Assembly: GCF_963259705.1 (NCBI RefSeq)
Contig: NC_081846.1
Span: 58,185,205-58,249,204 of the forward strand
Source of the DNA: Myotis daubentonii
Taxonomy: Eukaryota; Chordata; Mammalia; Chiroptera; Vespertilionidae
Reading direction: 5' to 3'
Length of the DNA stretch: 64,000 nt
The notes beneath the pieces are model-generated. The model saw only the letters and a program-made list of their open reading frames with translations, searched no databases and was not told where the DNA came from. Position numbers and translations under genes: made by a program. The stretch's first letter is position 1. Each line of letters starts with the position of its first letter. Shown here piece after piece: positions 58,401 to 64,000 of this stretch.

Positions 58401-58459
58401 TCTTGAAATTCATCCCTGGCCTTCACCGCCCTGTGGAAGAGGAAGAGAGTCGCTTCTGA
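32520..58459 (+). CDS. CYTIP: CYTIP, cytohesin-interacting protein (whole coding span, 8 exons)
   Basis: Joining 32520-32693, 40038-40087, 40336-40390, 44784-44886, 45103-45196, 48327-48396, 55053-55119 and 57996-58459 gives 1077 nt, 358 codons plus TGA, with no internal stop. All seven introns are GT..AG and phases match. From memory the product is collinear with human CYTIP (359 aa), with one residue missing in the Ser/Arg-rich tail. Residues about 76-165 form a PDZ domain whose ligand-binding loop reads T-F-G-F-E-I. Residues about 166-200 are a charged/Leu-rich coiled coil. The tail from 206 is Ser-rich, then basic ([10 protein letters not shown]), and ends E-S-R-F, a class I-type PDZ ligand. 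In the known family, CYTIP is a cytokine-induced scaffold of lymphocytes and dendritic cells. It binds cytohesin-1 through the coiled coil, moves it off the membrane, and limits LFA-1 adhesion; its C-terminus binds the SNX27 PDZ domain. The start is chosen by homology and a fair Kozak context (A at -3 from cACCATG). Confidence 0.97.
33190..33400 (-). repeat. MIR SINE
   Basis: 'gctgtgggatcttggacaagtcacttgcctccctaagattcagg', then 'gacgataataatagaacc', then 'cagtatatgctcaataattatgctattatt' is MIR in antisense order. Confidence 0.85.
35463..36104. mobile_element. Tigger-like DNA transposon remnant, split by an L1
   Basis: Inverted ends: CAGTTGACCCTTGAACAACG at the left, and 'cccatgttgttcgaggtcgattg' at the right. 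Similar element at 51412. The interior is non-coding. Confidence 0.75.
35611..35929 (-). mobile_element. 5'-truncated L1 3' end with perfect 18-bp target duplication
   Basis: TTGATTAACACATCTCTT occurs at 35593-35610 and 35930-35947. The insert starts with a poly-T run and 'aatctttattgttcagattattacag', the antisense of a polyadenylated L1 3' end. Confidence 0.9.
36677..36704. repeat. (AAAC)n microsatellite
   Basis: About six perfect AAAC units after 'gacagac'. Confidence 0.9.
37027..37172 (+). repeat. Left arm of a long inverted repeat
   Basis: Reads 'aaagaagagggatcataaac..ccaggcatct..gtggctagcaa..aaattgctaaacctagcg'. The reverse complement of 37793-37934 aligns over its whole length with scattered mismatches and one small indel. 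Arms are separated by about 620 bp. Confidence 0.85.
37793..37934 (-). repeat. Right arm of a long inverted repeat
   Basis: Includes 'cgctaggtttagcaattt', 'ttgctagccact', 'gatccctcttcttt', complementary to the left arm. No terminal motif or target duplication lets me assign a transposon family. Confidence 0.85.
39006..39248 (+). mobile_element. Ves SINE with 14-bp target duplication
   Basis: AAAAATCTAGATGC at 38992-39005 and 39249-39262. tRNA-like head, B box GGTTCGATTCC, expanded (TC)n at 39169-39214, 'tcaataaaaat' tail. Confidence 0.95.
40038..40087 (+). CDS. CYTIP: CYTIP coding exon 2
   Basis: A 50-nt exon between ttttcag| and |gtaaag, encoding [16 protein letters not shown] and two bases of R75. 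Human has S-D-F-S where this has G-D-F-A, otherwise the same by recall. It is too short to be called without homology. Confidence 0.95.
40158..40196. repeat. (CA)n microsatellite upstream of exon 3
   Basis: Nearly perfect CA run with one TG interruption, in intron 2, about 140 bp before the exon 3 acceptor. Confidence 0.95.
40336..40390 (+). CDS. CYTIP: CYTIP coding exon 3 (PDZ start)
   Basis: A 55-nt exon between ttacag| and |gtgggc. It completes R75 and encodes [18 protein letters not shown]. This includes the first PDZ strand and the carboxylate-binding loop (FGFE in place of the classic GLGF). A (CA)n tract lies about 140 bp upstream of the acceptor. Confidence 0.95.
42401..42448. repeat. 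(GA)n microsatellite
   Basis: 24 GA units in a row; strongly purine-biased, so capable of triplex-type structures. Confidence 0.95.
42919..43120 (+). mobile_element. Ves SINE, first of an adjacent pair
   Basis: 'ccatggccagtgtgactcagttgg', 'gattcccagtcagggcacat', 'tcaataaaaataac' tail. Followed within about 20 bp by another Ves. Confidence 0.92.
43138..43340 (+). mobile_element. Ves SINE, second of an adjacent pair
   Basis: 'gtcctgctagtgtggctcagtgg', 'gattcccactcagggcacat', 'tcaataaaaacat' tail. Related flanks around 42905-42918, 43125-43137 and 43343-43355 (aagacggaatgag / aatgagaaggg / ataagaaggaat) suggest sequential insertion at one site. Confidence 0.9.
44042..44629. mobile_element. hAT transposon (588 bp) with perfect 8-bp duplication and internal palindrome
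   Basis: Begins CAGTGGTTGGCAAACTGCGG and ends TTTGCCGACCACTG. GTCTATTT flanks it at 44034-44041 and 44630-44637. The first ~210 bp form a near-perfect palindrome that looks like a shorter copy of the same family in opposite orientation; the longer copy's sequence resumes after it. Open frames through it are palindrome artefacts. Confidence 0.92.
44784..44886 (+). CDS. CYTIP: CYTIP coding exon 4 (PDZ core)
   Basis: A 103-nt exon between tttgcag| and |gtaact, encoding residues 94-127 plus one base of G128. The segment [19 protein letters not shown] is the PDZ beta-C/alpha-A region. The start of the exon ([15 protein letters not shown]) is its most divergent part relative to human. It begins only 155 bp after the 588-bp hAT element of intron 3. 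Confidence 0.95.
45103..45196 (+). CDS. CYTIP: CYTIP coding exon 5 (PDZ core)
   Basis: A 94-nt exon between ctcccag| and |gtaact. It completes G128 and encodes D-I-L-A-N-I-N-G-V through the PDZ alpha-B helix ([15 protein letters not shown]), ending with two bases of T159. Intron 4 is short, about 216 bp. Confidence 0.95.
45663..45720. repeat. (CA)n microsatellite ending in CGCGCGTGCG
   Basis: About 25 CA units pass directly into alternating CG, a classic Z-DNA-prone run. Confidence 0.95.
46010..46260. repeat. Ancient interspersed repeat fragment
   Basis: 'gaagaggtggactttgagctgagacttaaatgaag' and 'cttggcacatccaaggaagag' match the family at 22530 and 23530. Confidence 0.45.
46273..46530 (+). 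mobile_element. Ves SINE with expanded (TC)n
   Basis: tRNA-like head, B box GGATTCGATTCC, (TC)n at 46421-46472, 'taaaaatcaatggg' tail. CAGGGAGTTG occurs at 46263-46272 and again at 46562-46571. Confidence 0.9.
46675..46825 (+). repeat. MIR SINE fragment
   Basis: 'cctatttataggtgaaatgactgagactg' and 'ctagtaagtcacagggctgggatttgacc' match MIR. Confidence 0.75.
47860..47985 (+). repeat. L2 LINE 3' tail
   Basis: 'tggtacatagtagatgtccaataaatattcaccaaatgg' is the L2 3' terminus. Confidence 0.7.
48327..48396 (+). CDS. CYTIP: CYTIP coding exon 6 (PDZ end / coiled coil)
   Basis: A 70-nt exon between aaacag| and |gtaatt. It encodes [11 protein letters not shown], the last PDZ strand, then [12 protein letters not shown], which opens the coiled coil. 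It ends in phase 0 at K182. Confidence 0.95.
48754..48790. repeat. (TG)n microsatellite
   Basis: TG run with one TT interruption. Confidence 0.95.
49538..49760 (-). mobile_element. Ves SINE with 10-bp target duplication
   Basis: Reverse complement of Ves (ctctatccactaagccaaaccggttt near its end). TACTTTTCTT at 49528-49537 and 49761-49770. Low divergence suggests a young copy. Confidence 0.95.
50120..51400 (-). repeat. Old L1 ORF2 region
   Basis: Antisense L1 landmarks in order: 'tttttatagggcttgtatatt', 'gatggtcatctcattttttt', 'atggtgaatgacattt', 'tttgctaacattttcttaaggat', 'ggcctatattttt', 'gtttcagtttctttattag'. Frame long destroyed. Confidence 0.7.
51412..51780. mobile_element. Tigger-like DNA transposon remnant (~370 bp)
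   Basis: Left end 'agttgacccttgaacaaca' and right end 'ttattcaagggtcagctta' are inverted; TA lies at both edges. Same family as 35463-36104. Confidence 0.8.
54533..54700 (+). repeat. MIR SINE
   Basis: 'tatttattgaacaattactac', 'cactgttctaatcactttacatctattaactcatttaagcttcatgacaatcc', 'ttattatcttcatcctgcatatgagag' match MIR closely. Confidence 0.85.
55053..55119 (+). CDS. CYTIP: CYTIP coding exon 7 (coiled coil)
   Basis: A 67-nt exon between ttctcag| and |gtaaat. It encodes [22 protein letters not shown] and the first base of G205. Heptad-like Leu spacing continues the coiled coil that in the family binds the coiled coil of cytohesin-1. Confidence 0.95.
56540..56782 (-). mobile_element. Ves SINE
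   Basis: Reverse complement of Ves: 'ttcatttcagagagaaagg', 'aaacatcaatgatgagagagagtcattg', a C-rich insert, 'cgatgctcaactatgagccatgccagctagg'. Confidence 0.92.
56818..57097. mobile_element. Tigger/MER2-like DNA transposon fragment
   Basis: 'cagttatcccttggcatccatgggagatagtttctaggac', 'ggataccaaaattcaagatgcccaagt', 'aaaatgccatagtattt' follow the MER2-type consensus. The right end is lost. Confidence 0.75.
57996..58459 (+). CDS. CYTIP: CYTIP terminal coding exon 8
   Basis: Follows acceptor tctag| and encodes residues 205-358, ending in TGA at 58457-58459. It carries [24 protein letters not shown], nearly identical to human by recall. A Ser/Thr cluster, the basic tract [17 protein letters not shown] and the final E-E-E-E-S-R-F follow. 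Human appears to have one extra Arg in the K-K-S-S-S-R-N-R-S segment, which accounts for the one-residue length difference. Confidence 0.96.
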
Positions 58460-58684
58460 GGGGTTGCGATGCCCCTTCCTATGAGCTTATTTCATAAATA
58501 CCTTCTGGACTTGTTTAGATCAACTCCACCCAGCTTAGTGGGAAAGTGCAAATGAATTGCAAAACTGACATCCCATTTTAGGCAATAGTGACCTTTATTT
58601 AAAGTTTTTCTATCGTGTTTTGTTTTTTTTCTGCATCTTAATGTTTTAACTAGAACAGCTGAAGTTCTAAGCAGACAGCAAGGA

Positions 58685-58690
58685 AATAAA
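58685..58690 (+). promoter_or_regulatory. Candidate poly(A) signal AATAAA
   Basis: The first canonical hexamer after the CYTIP stop (226 nt downstream), followed by a weak GT-rich stretch. It would give a short 3' UTR isoform. Confidence 0.35.
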
Positions 58691-59530
58691 GTTGTAAGTT
58701 AGATAATATAACAAATGAACACAAATGCTTGCTCATGCTAATGCTGCCTGTGAAGGCAAGAATAATATTTATTTTGTAGATTATCCATGTGAAAAATTGA
58801 GAACCTTGGAGTCCAGTGTAAATAAGAAAGTGACAATATAATTATTTGGGATACCTTCTGTAGGTAAATAAGTAGGTATCAAAACTTTATGTTAACTTAA
58901 GCTCAGTAACCTCTGGGGAGGCTTAGAAATAGGCAATTTTGAATGTTTCTATTGAAATCTCTGAAGGATTATAAACAAAGATGACCATCAGCCATTTTTC
59001 ACATCTACAGTGACAGTCAAGTGGGAAATGTAAGATTTAATATGAGGGTTTAAGCTTCATGAGATCCATGGAAAGATATTGTCTAAGGTGGGTACTGAAG
59101 AAGATTATAATAAGTTTGGTTGTTTTTTGTTTTTTTATAGGCAGCCTAAACAAAATTGGTGGAAATGTTATTCTTACTTGATTCATTTTTTATTCTATCT
59201 AAATATTGAACTGGCAAGATTTTATAGCTTTGTAATTTTTTTAAACAAATCTAAAATGTGAAAAACTAGATTCAGGAAGAGGATTTTCCTCCTGTAGATT
59301 TTTTCCATATCACTCCTTACATTATGTTATATATTTTAAATAGTTATTGCCTTGGCACTCTTGAGCCTATTAGTTATGTTAGTATCATATTATGTCTAGC
59401 CACTCAATAGCATTTTTTTTCCAATGCCGATTAAAGTCCATAATTTTTCTGTTCTGGTGATACAGCTGCTCACTGCCTCTATTCTAGAGTAAATAACCCT
59501 GACAATATAATAACTAGCCCTTACTGATTT

Positions 59531-59531
<1 letters not shown>

Positions 59532-59578
<47 letters not shown>
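59532..59578. repeat. (GT)n microsatellite in the CYTIP 3' UTR or flank
   Basis: About 23 perfect GT units, 1.07 kb after the CYTIP stop. Confidence 0.95.
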
Positions 59579-59581
<3 letters not shown>

Positions 59582-59640
59582 GGAGAAATAGAGTCATTTG
59601 ATAGTTGACTTTAAATAGAAAATCTACACTCAAATAAACT

Positions 59641-61530
59641 GAGGGAAGAATGAATCATTTGAGAAAAAAATAGAGAAGAGGGTTAGAAAGCCTGTAGGTT
59701 AAGAACAAAACAATAAAATAAAAGTGATCTCTAATTGAGACCTGCTCTCTATTAATTCTTTGAACTCAGAAGCATCCAGTGGGCTCTACTTGAGAATCAT
59801 TCATACAAAAAGCAGAGTGCAGCATGTTTCGCAGAGACAATAGTAATCCTGCCTACAATTACAGACTGCCTAGTAGGTTAAAAATGGTTTCTGTGCGGTC
59901 CCTGACATAACCCTGGAGATAGGTGTTAAGCATGCCCTCAGAAGCAAAAATTTGCAGACGTCCCCATAGGCAGTGGCAGGGCTGAAGTTGGAAGCCAGTT
60001 CTTCCTGTCTCTCTCCTATCATTATAGTCTCCCTAGATGTCGTTTACCCTTTTTGCTGGTTCTCTGTAGTTATTTTATCACCACAAGCCACAGGAGGTAC
60101 ACTCTCCCTCCAAGAATACATAAAACATGCAATTGTAGCTACTGCATGGAAAAAGAGACTGGTTTTGGTAAATAGGAAAACAAACACCTATTTAGGGTGA
60201 TTGTCCTGCTCTGCATTAGCAAGTTTTCAGATATAGGCACATTTCTAACTGCATGGTTAGCAATACATTTATTTTCAACCAGGGCTAGCAAATGGGCTGT
60301 GATTCAACTGATAGAGCTTACTTCTTATCATGGACTAGAATTATCCTGTCAGAGATCTGCTTACACAAATGCATTTCCTGTGAATCCTATTTCACAGAGT
60401 TCAGCAGAAGGAAATACCACATTTATTTGAGGAAAGATGACTTTAGTCTTCTGTGATGTGAGCAATGTTTTGAGAACCACCATGGGTCATCTGGGAAAGC
60501 AGACCACAGGTCATTTACTTTTCTTGTGGCTTTCAGTGTTCAGTGTAGTGCAATTCTTCCTTCTTACAGTCACCAACCCCACACAAAAGGCCCAAGGAAG
60601 GAACAGAGCGAGTCACACTGCTGTCTGTGATAAGATGGACTAGAGTCAAGAGTCAGTTATGTTCTGGAAAAAAAGAAAAGCACTTTATAACCAGAATACA
60701 GGAAGGGAGGGTATGACATGTGTGTTCACAAGTTGTAAGAAAACTAGCTGTTGTTCAGTGGAAATGTGGGTAATAGCTTTTCAGACTGAGTGTGACCTTA
60801 GGAGGGCTTTAGATTTCATTTCCCTGCTTAGATGCAAGATGACTCACTTTGATGTAATTTACTAAGAAAATGGTTGAAAAGTGCTTTTTTTAACCCCAAA
60901 CTTGTCAAATATGTAATATTGGTGATTAGCATTAATTGACAATTTGTTATGAAAATGCATTTGCTAGTATGCACTGATAAACCATAATTTGAATCAAGCA
61001 TACTGGGAATTTCATTGTTATGTGATTAAAGTAACATCACCATGTCAAAAAGTTAGAAATTATATTTTTGAAATAAAACTTTATTTTCACTTTCTACTTT
61101 GTAACACCTTTATATCTTAGGTGCATGATGCAAACAGTATTAAAAATTCTAGTTTGTACTAAAGAAATCAAACATGGACACAGTTTATGTGTTCTGATTA
61201 TAAAGTATAAGTATTTATGGACGTATGTAATCTAAGTACTAGTAAATAATACATAACTATCAAATCCTTCAGATCACAAAATTATTGGCACTTTATATCC
61301 ATTTTCTACAGAACTATGGGCAATAAAATAAAAAAATTGATAATTTTTTGAAATAAAGGATGCCATTATTCATTGTCAGAACTTTCTCTCTATCCCTATC
61401 TAATTTCTTTCCTTACCTACTTTAAATGAAATAAATGGCTGTTGCGAGTGTAAACTTTTAAAAATCTGGGGTGAACACTTGACACCTCTTAAGGTTCCTA
61501 AAAGGCATTACCTACTAATTGAGGCTTTGC
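59641..61530. other. 3' flank of CYTIP, unassigned
   Basis: AT-rich with no recognisable gene. A MIR-like piece may lie at 59850-59990 ('ccctggagataggtgttaagcatg'). Short frames are unrecognised. Confidence 0.35.
61072..61077 (+). promoter_or_regulatory. Candidate distal poly(A) signal AATAAA
   Basis: A canonical hexamer followed by a T-rich downstream region, about 2.6 kb after the CYTIP stop. It would give a long 3' UTR that includes the (GT)n tract at 59532-59578. Use is unproven. Confidence 0.25.
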
Positions 61531-61534
61531 ACTT

Positions 61535-62010
61535 GTACTAGCTTTCTGTTCTTTAACAAATTACTACAAACTTGGAGGCTTAAAACATATTTATCATCTC
61601 AAAGTTTCTGAAGGTCAGGAGTCTGGGCAAAGGGAGTTGGGTCTGCTCAGTGTCTCACAAGGTTGCAATCAAAGTGTCACCCAGAATGGAGTTCTTGCCC
61701 GGAGGCTGCACTGGGAAAGGATTTACTACTAAGTTCCCCCAGGTTGCTGTCAGATTCAGTTCCTTGAGGGCATAAGATTCATAGCAGCTCGCCTATTAAA
61801 AACCAACAATGGAAACAAAGACTGAAGCAAGACAGTCTTAAATAATGGAGTGCAAGCACAAGGGTGGCATCCCCTTACTTTTTCCATGCACTGAACAGAA
61901 CTGCAGAGGGACATCCCATCAACTGCTATATTCTCTTCCGTAGACACAGTCACAGGACCCACCCACCCCCTGGAAGCAGGGATATGCAAAGGCAGGAACA
62001 TCAGGAGGTG
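61535..62010 (-). repeat. Old ERVL/MaLR-type LTR
   Basis: Antisense layout: 'aacaaattactacaaacttggaggcttaaaac', 'ctcagtgtctcacaaggttgcaatcaaagtg', 'tcagattcagttccttgagggc', 'atcaggaggtggagatcag'. Non-coding solo LTR remnant. Confidence 0.6.
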
Positions 62011-62280
62011 GAGATCAGTGTGCTGCCTTGGAGTCTTCACAGCACCATTCAGGAGGACACAGATTTGACAATACAAAGATAATGAGTTTCTCCAAAATAT
62101 TTTGAGTAAAAATAAGGGGTGAATGTTACCATTGTTAATTTTAAATGGTAAGATTAAAGATCCTTGAAGTTAAAGAACCTGGTCAAGATTGTATAACTAG
62201 CCAAAAAGCTGAGTGGGAAACTGAAACCAGATCTATTACTAACTTCTCAACTTTGTCCAGAGGTGCATGAAATGATAGAA

Positions 62281-62484
62281 TATTTATTATTATTATTGTT
62301 ATTATATTTTTATTGATTTCAGAGAGGAAGAGAGAGAGAGATAGAAACATCAATGATGAGAGAGAATCATCCATTGCTGCTTCCTGCATGCCCCGTACTT
62401 GGGGCATGTGCCCTGATCAAGAATCAAAACCTGACCTCCTGGTTCATAGGTCGATGCTCAACCATTGAGCCAAGCTGGCTGGGC
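62281..62484 (-). mobile_element. Ves SINE with 8-bp target duplication
   Basis: 'tttttattgatttcagagagg', 'aaacatcaatgatgagagagaatcat', 'cgatgctcaaccattgagccaagctggctggg'. TGATAGAA at 62273-62280 and 62485-62492. Confidence 0.92.
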
Positions 62485-62492
62485 TGATAGAA

Positions 62493-62892
62493 AATTTTAA
62501 AAGAATATTAAAAAGTGAACTTAAATGGTTACTTGCTTTCCAATTTGCTGGGGGAGTCTGAATGTATTTAAATGAATCCAGTGATTGGCATGCTAACTTT
62601 ATCATTTCAATATTGGTGCATCTTTATGAGCAGAGGATAAAGATTCTACAGAAAAACAAAACAATTCATAATCAAAGTTACAAAGCACAAAAGAAAGGAA
62701 TGATGATGAGCAGAGGTCAGGAGATATCACAAACAGCGTAATTGTCATATGAAAAAATAAAACAGTTTGAACAAATATAAAACATGTATCTCTCAGGAAG
62801 AGGACAACTTAATAAAGAATATCTTCAATGTAATACCCTTTGTAATACTTTAAGCAATTAAAAAAAAAAGAAGAATATCTTCAAGAAGCCTA
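62493..62892. other. Unassigned intergenic sequence
   Basis: AT-rich, no gene or named repeat recognised. Confidence 0.3.
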
Positions 62893-62895
62893 CAG

Positions 62896-63105
62896 CTAAG
62901 CCCTCCTGCCACGGTTCAGCAGGCTGGATGTCATCCCACGCGCCAAGAGGTTGCCGGTTCCATTCCCAGTCAGTTCCATTCCCATGCCAGTGCTGCAGGT
63001 TTGGTCCCCAATAGGATGCATGCAGGAGGCAGCCAATTGATATTTCTCTCTCTCCCTCTCCCTTTCTCTCTCTCTAAAAAATTCAATAAAACATTTAAAA
63101 ACAAA
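62896..63105 (+). mobile_element. Ves SINE
   Basis: 'aagccctcctgccacggttcagc', 'gccaagaggttgccggttccattcccagtcag', 'aggatgcatgcaggaggcagccaattgat', (TC)n and 'attcaataaaac'. One segment ('cagttccattccca') is duplicated. Confidence 0.88.
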
Positions 63106-63124
63106 CAAAAAATATAACTAATAT

Positions 63125-63375
63125 CGTAGCAGTAAGAAATTAGATGCTTTCCCCCTAAGGATATCCTCTCACTATTTCTATTCACCATTGTACTAAAAGT
63201 CCTAGCCAGTACACCAAGACAAGGAAAGAAAGGGAAAGGTATACAAATTGGGAAGGAAGAAATGAAACTCTGTGTGTTTGCAAATGACATGGTTATCTAT
63301 GTGGAACATCCCAAAGAATCAACAACAGAAATCCTGAAACTAATAAGTGAATATAGTAAGGTCACAGGATACAAA
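63125..63375 (+). repeat. L1 ORF2 fragment (reverse transcriptase region)
   Basis: A frame reads ...[15 protein letters not shown].., then [15 protein letters not shown], matching the L1 reverse transcriptase F-A-D-D-M block (here N for the first D) and its downstream helix. Isolated and defective; cut by the Helitron at 63376. Confidence 0.85.
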
Positions 63376-63509
63376 TCCTATATAATAAGAGAGGCATATG
63401 CTAATTAGCCCAGATACGCTAATTAGTCACGACCAGTATGCAAATTGACCATTACTCCAACACACAAGATGGCCACCCCCATGTGGTCAAAGATGGCCAC
63501 CACAAGATG

Positions 63510-63866
63510 GCCTACAGGGGAGGGCAGTTGGGGGGAACCAGGCCTGCAGGTGAGGGCAGTTGGAGGGGGACCAAGCCTGCAGGGGAGGGCAGTTGGGGGG
63601 AACCAGGCCTGCAGGGGAAGGCAGTTTGGGGGGACCAACCCTGCAGGGGAGGGCAGTTGGGGGGAACCAGGCCTGCAGGGGAGGGCACTTGGAGGGGGAC
63701 CAGGCCTGCAGGGGAGGGCAATTGGAGGGGGACCAGGCCAGCAGGGGAGGGCAGTTGGGGAGACCAGGCCTGCATGGGAGGGCAGTTGGAGGGGGACCAG
63801 GCCAGCAGGGGAGGGCAGTTGGGGAGACCAGGCCTGCATGGGAGGGCAGTTGGGGGGACCGGGCCT
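63510..63866. repeat. 31-33 bp minisatellite inside a Helitron
   Basis: About eleven units of 'cctgcaggggagggcagttgg(a)ggggaccagg' start near 63511, 63543, 63576, 63608, 63640, 63672, 63705, 63738, 63769, 63802 and 63833. The Gly-rich and Pro-rich frames of 100-180 codons here on both strands are artefacts. Confidence 0.93.
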
Positions 63867-63926
63867 AAAGGAGCAGTCGGACATCCCTCGAGGGGTCCCA
63901 GATTAGAGAGGGTGCAGGCTTGGCTC

Positions 63927-63930
<4 letters not shown>

Positions 63931-63970
<40 letters not shown>
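63931..63970. repeat. (AC)n microsatellite
   Basis: Twenty AC units next to the Helitron 3' hairpin. Confidence 0.95.
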
Positions 63971-63972
<2 letters not shown>

Positions 63973-64000
63973 GTGCATGAATTTCATGCACCTGGCCTCT

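Larger units (their letters stand above)
58460..59640 (+). other. CYTIP: CYTIP 3' UTR (end uncertain) with AU-rich elements
   Basis: AT-rich sequence directly after the stop. It holds ATTTA-type motifs (58597-58601 and 58767-58774), which suits a cytokine-induced, short-lived mRNA. AATAAA hexamers lie at 58685-58690, 59633-59638 and 61072-61077; the last has a U-rich stretch downstream. I cannot tell from sequence which one is used. Confidence 0.5.
63376..64000 (+). mobile_element. HeliBat-type Helitron (last bases outside the window)
   Basis: Starts TCCTATATAATAAGAGAGGC after host A. The 3' hairpin gtgcatgaatttcatgcac is at 63973-63991, followed by 'ctggcctct'; the window ends just before the final AG. 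The interior is a minisatellite and (AC)n. Confidence 0.92.

Noticed and set aside
63510..63866. Regular repeats that could suggest a CRISPR array
   Set aside because: Units are contiguous with no unique spacers, inside a eukaryotic transposon.
63423..63991. Open frames of 100-180 codons on both strands rich in Gly or Pro
   Set aside because: They lie wholly in the 31-33 bp minisatellite of a Helitron and merely repeat its unit; no start context, domain or splice signal.
1..64000. Neighbouring genes ACVR1C (upstream) or ERMN (downstream), expected near CYTIP in mammals
   Set aside because: No exon of either could be recognised, so both probably lie outside the window.

Overview
This window is nuclear DNA from a vesper bat (Vespertilionidae). 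The host is identified by repeats: several HeliBat-type Helitrons, many tRNA-derived Ves SINEs and a SPIN-type hAT transposon. Among mammals, abundant young Helitrons are known only from vespertilionid bats. The sequence is AT-rich and intron-rich, and there is no sign of bacterial or viral gene organisation.

Only one protein-coding gene is recognisable: CYTIP (cytohesin-interacting protein, also CASP/CYBR/PSCDBP), on the + strand. All eight coding exons are present, from the ATG at 32520 to the TGA at 58459. Every intron has GT..AG ends. The joined reading frame is 1077 nt, encoding 358 residues against 359 in the human protein as I remember it. The product has a variable N-terminus, a PDZ domain, a short coiled coil that binds cytohesins, and a Ser-rich C-terminal tail ending in a PDZ ligand (E-S-R-F).

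Positions 1-32.4 kb are 5' intergenic DNA with no supportable gene. They hold nested Helitrons (1-1.4 kb, 8.7-10.0 kb, 11.4-12.0 kb, 31.1 kb), MIR, L2 and L1 fragments, Ves SINEs, MaLR/ERVL-type LTRs, a mariner MITE (25.1 kb), and two adjacent hAT elements (30.6-30.85 kb), one of them SPIN-like. Positions 32.5-58.5 kb are CYTIP. Its introns carry Ves SINEs, a young L1 fragment inside an older Tigger-like element, a 588-bp hAT element with a perfect 8-bp target duplication, microsatellites, and an unexplained inverted repeat of about 145 bp per arm in intron 1. Positions 58.5-64 kb are the CYTIP 3' UTR and 3' flank, ending in an L1 ORF2 remnant interrupted by a Helitron with a 31-33 bp minisatellite. 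The Helitron is cut by the window edge two bases before its 3' end.

I found no new protein system. The notable content is the layered transposon stratigraphy: Helitron in Helitron, Helitrons in MIR and L1, L1 in Tigger. Several Helitrons have also expanded internal GC-rich minisatellites, and these create misleading long open frames.
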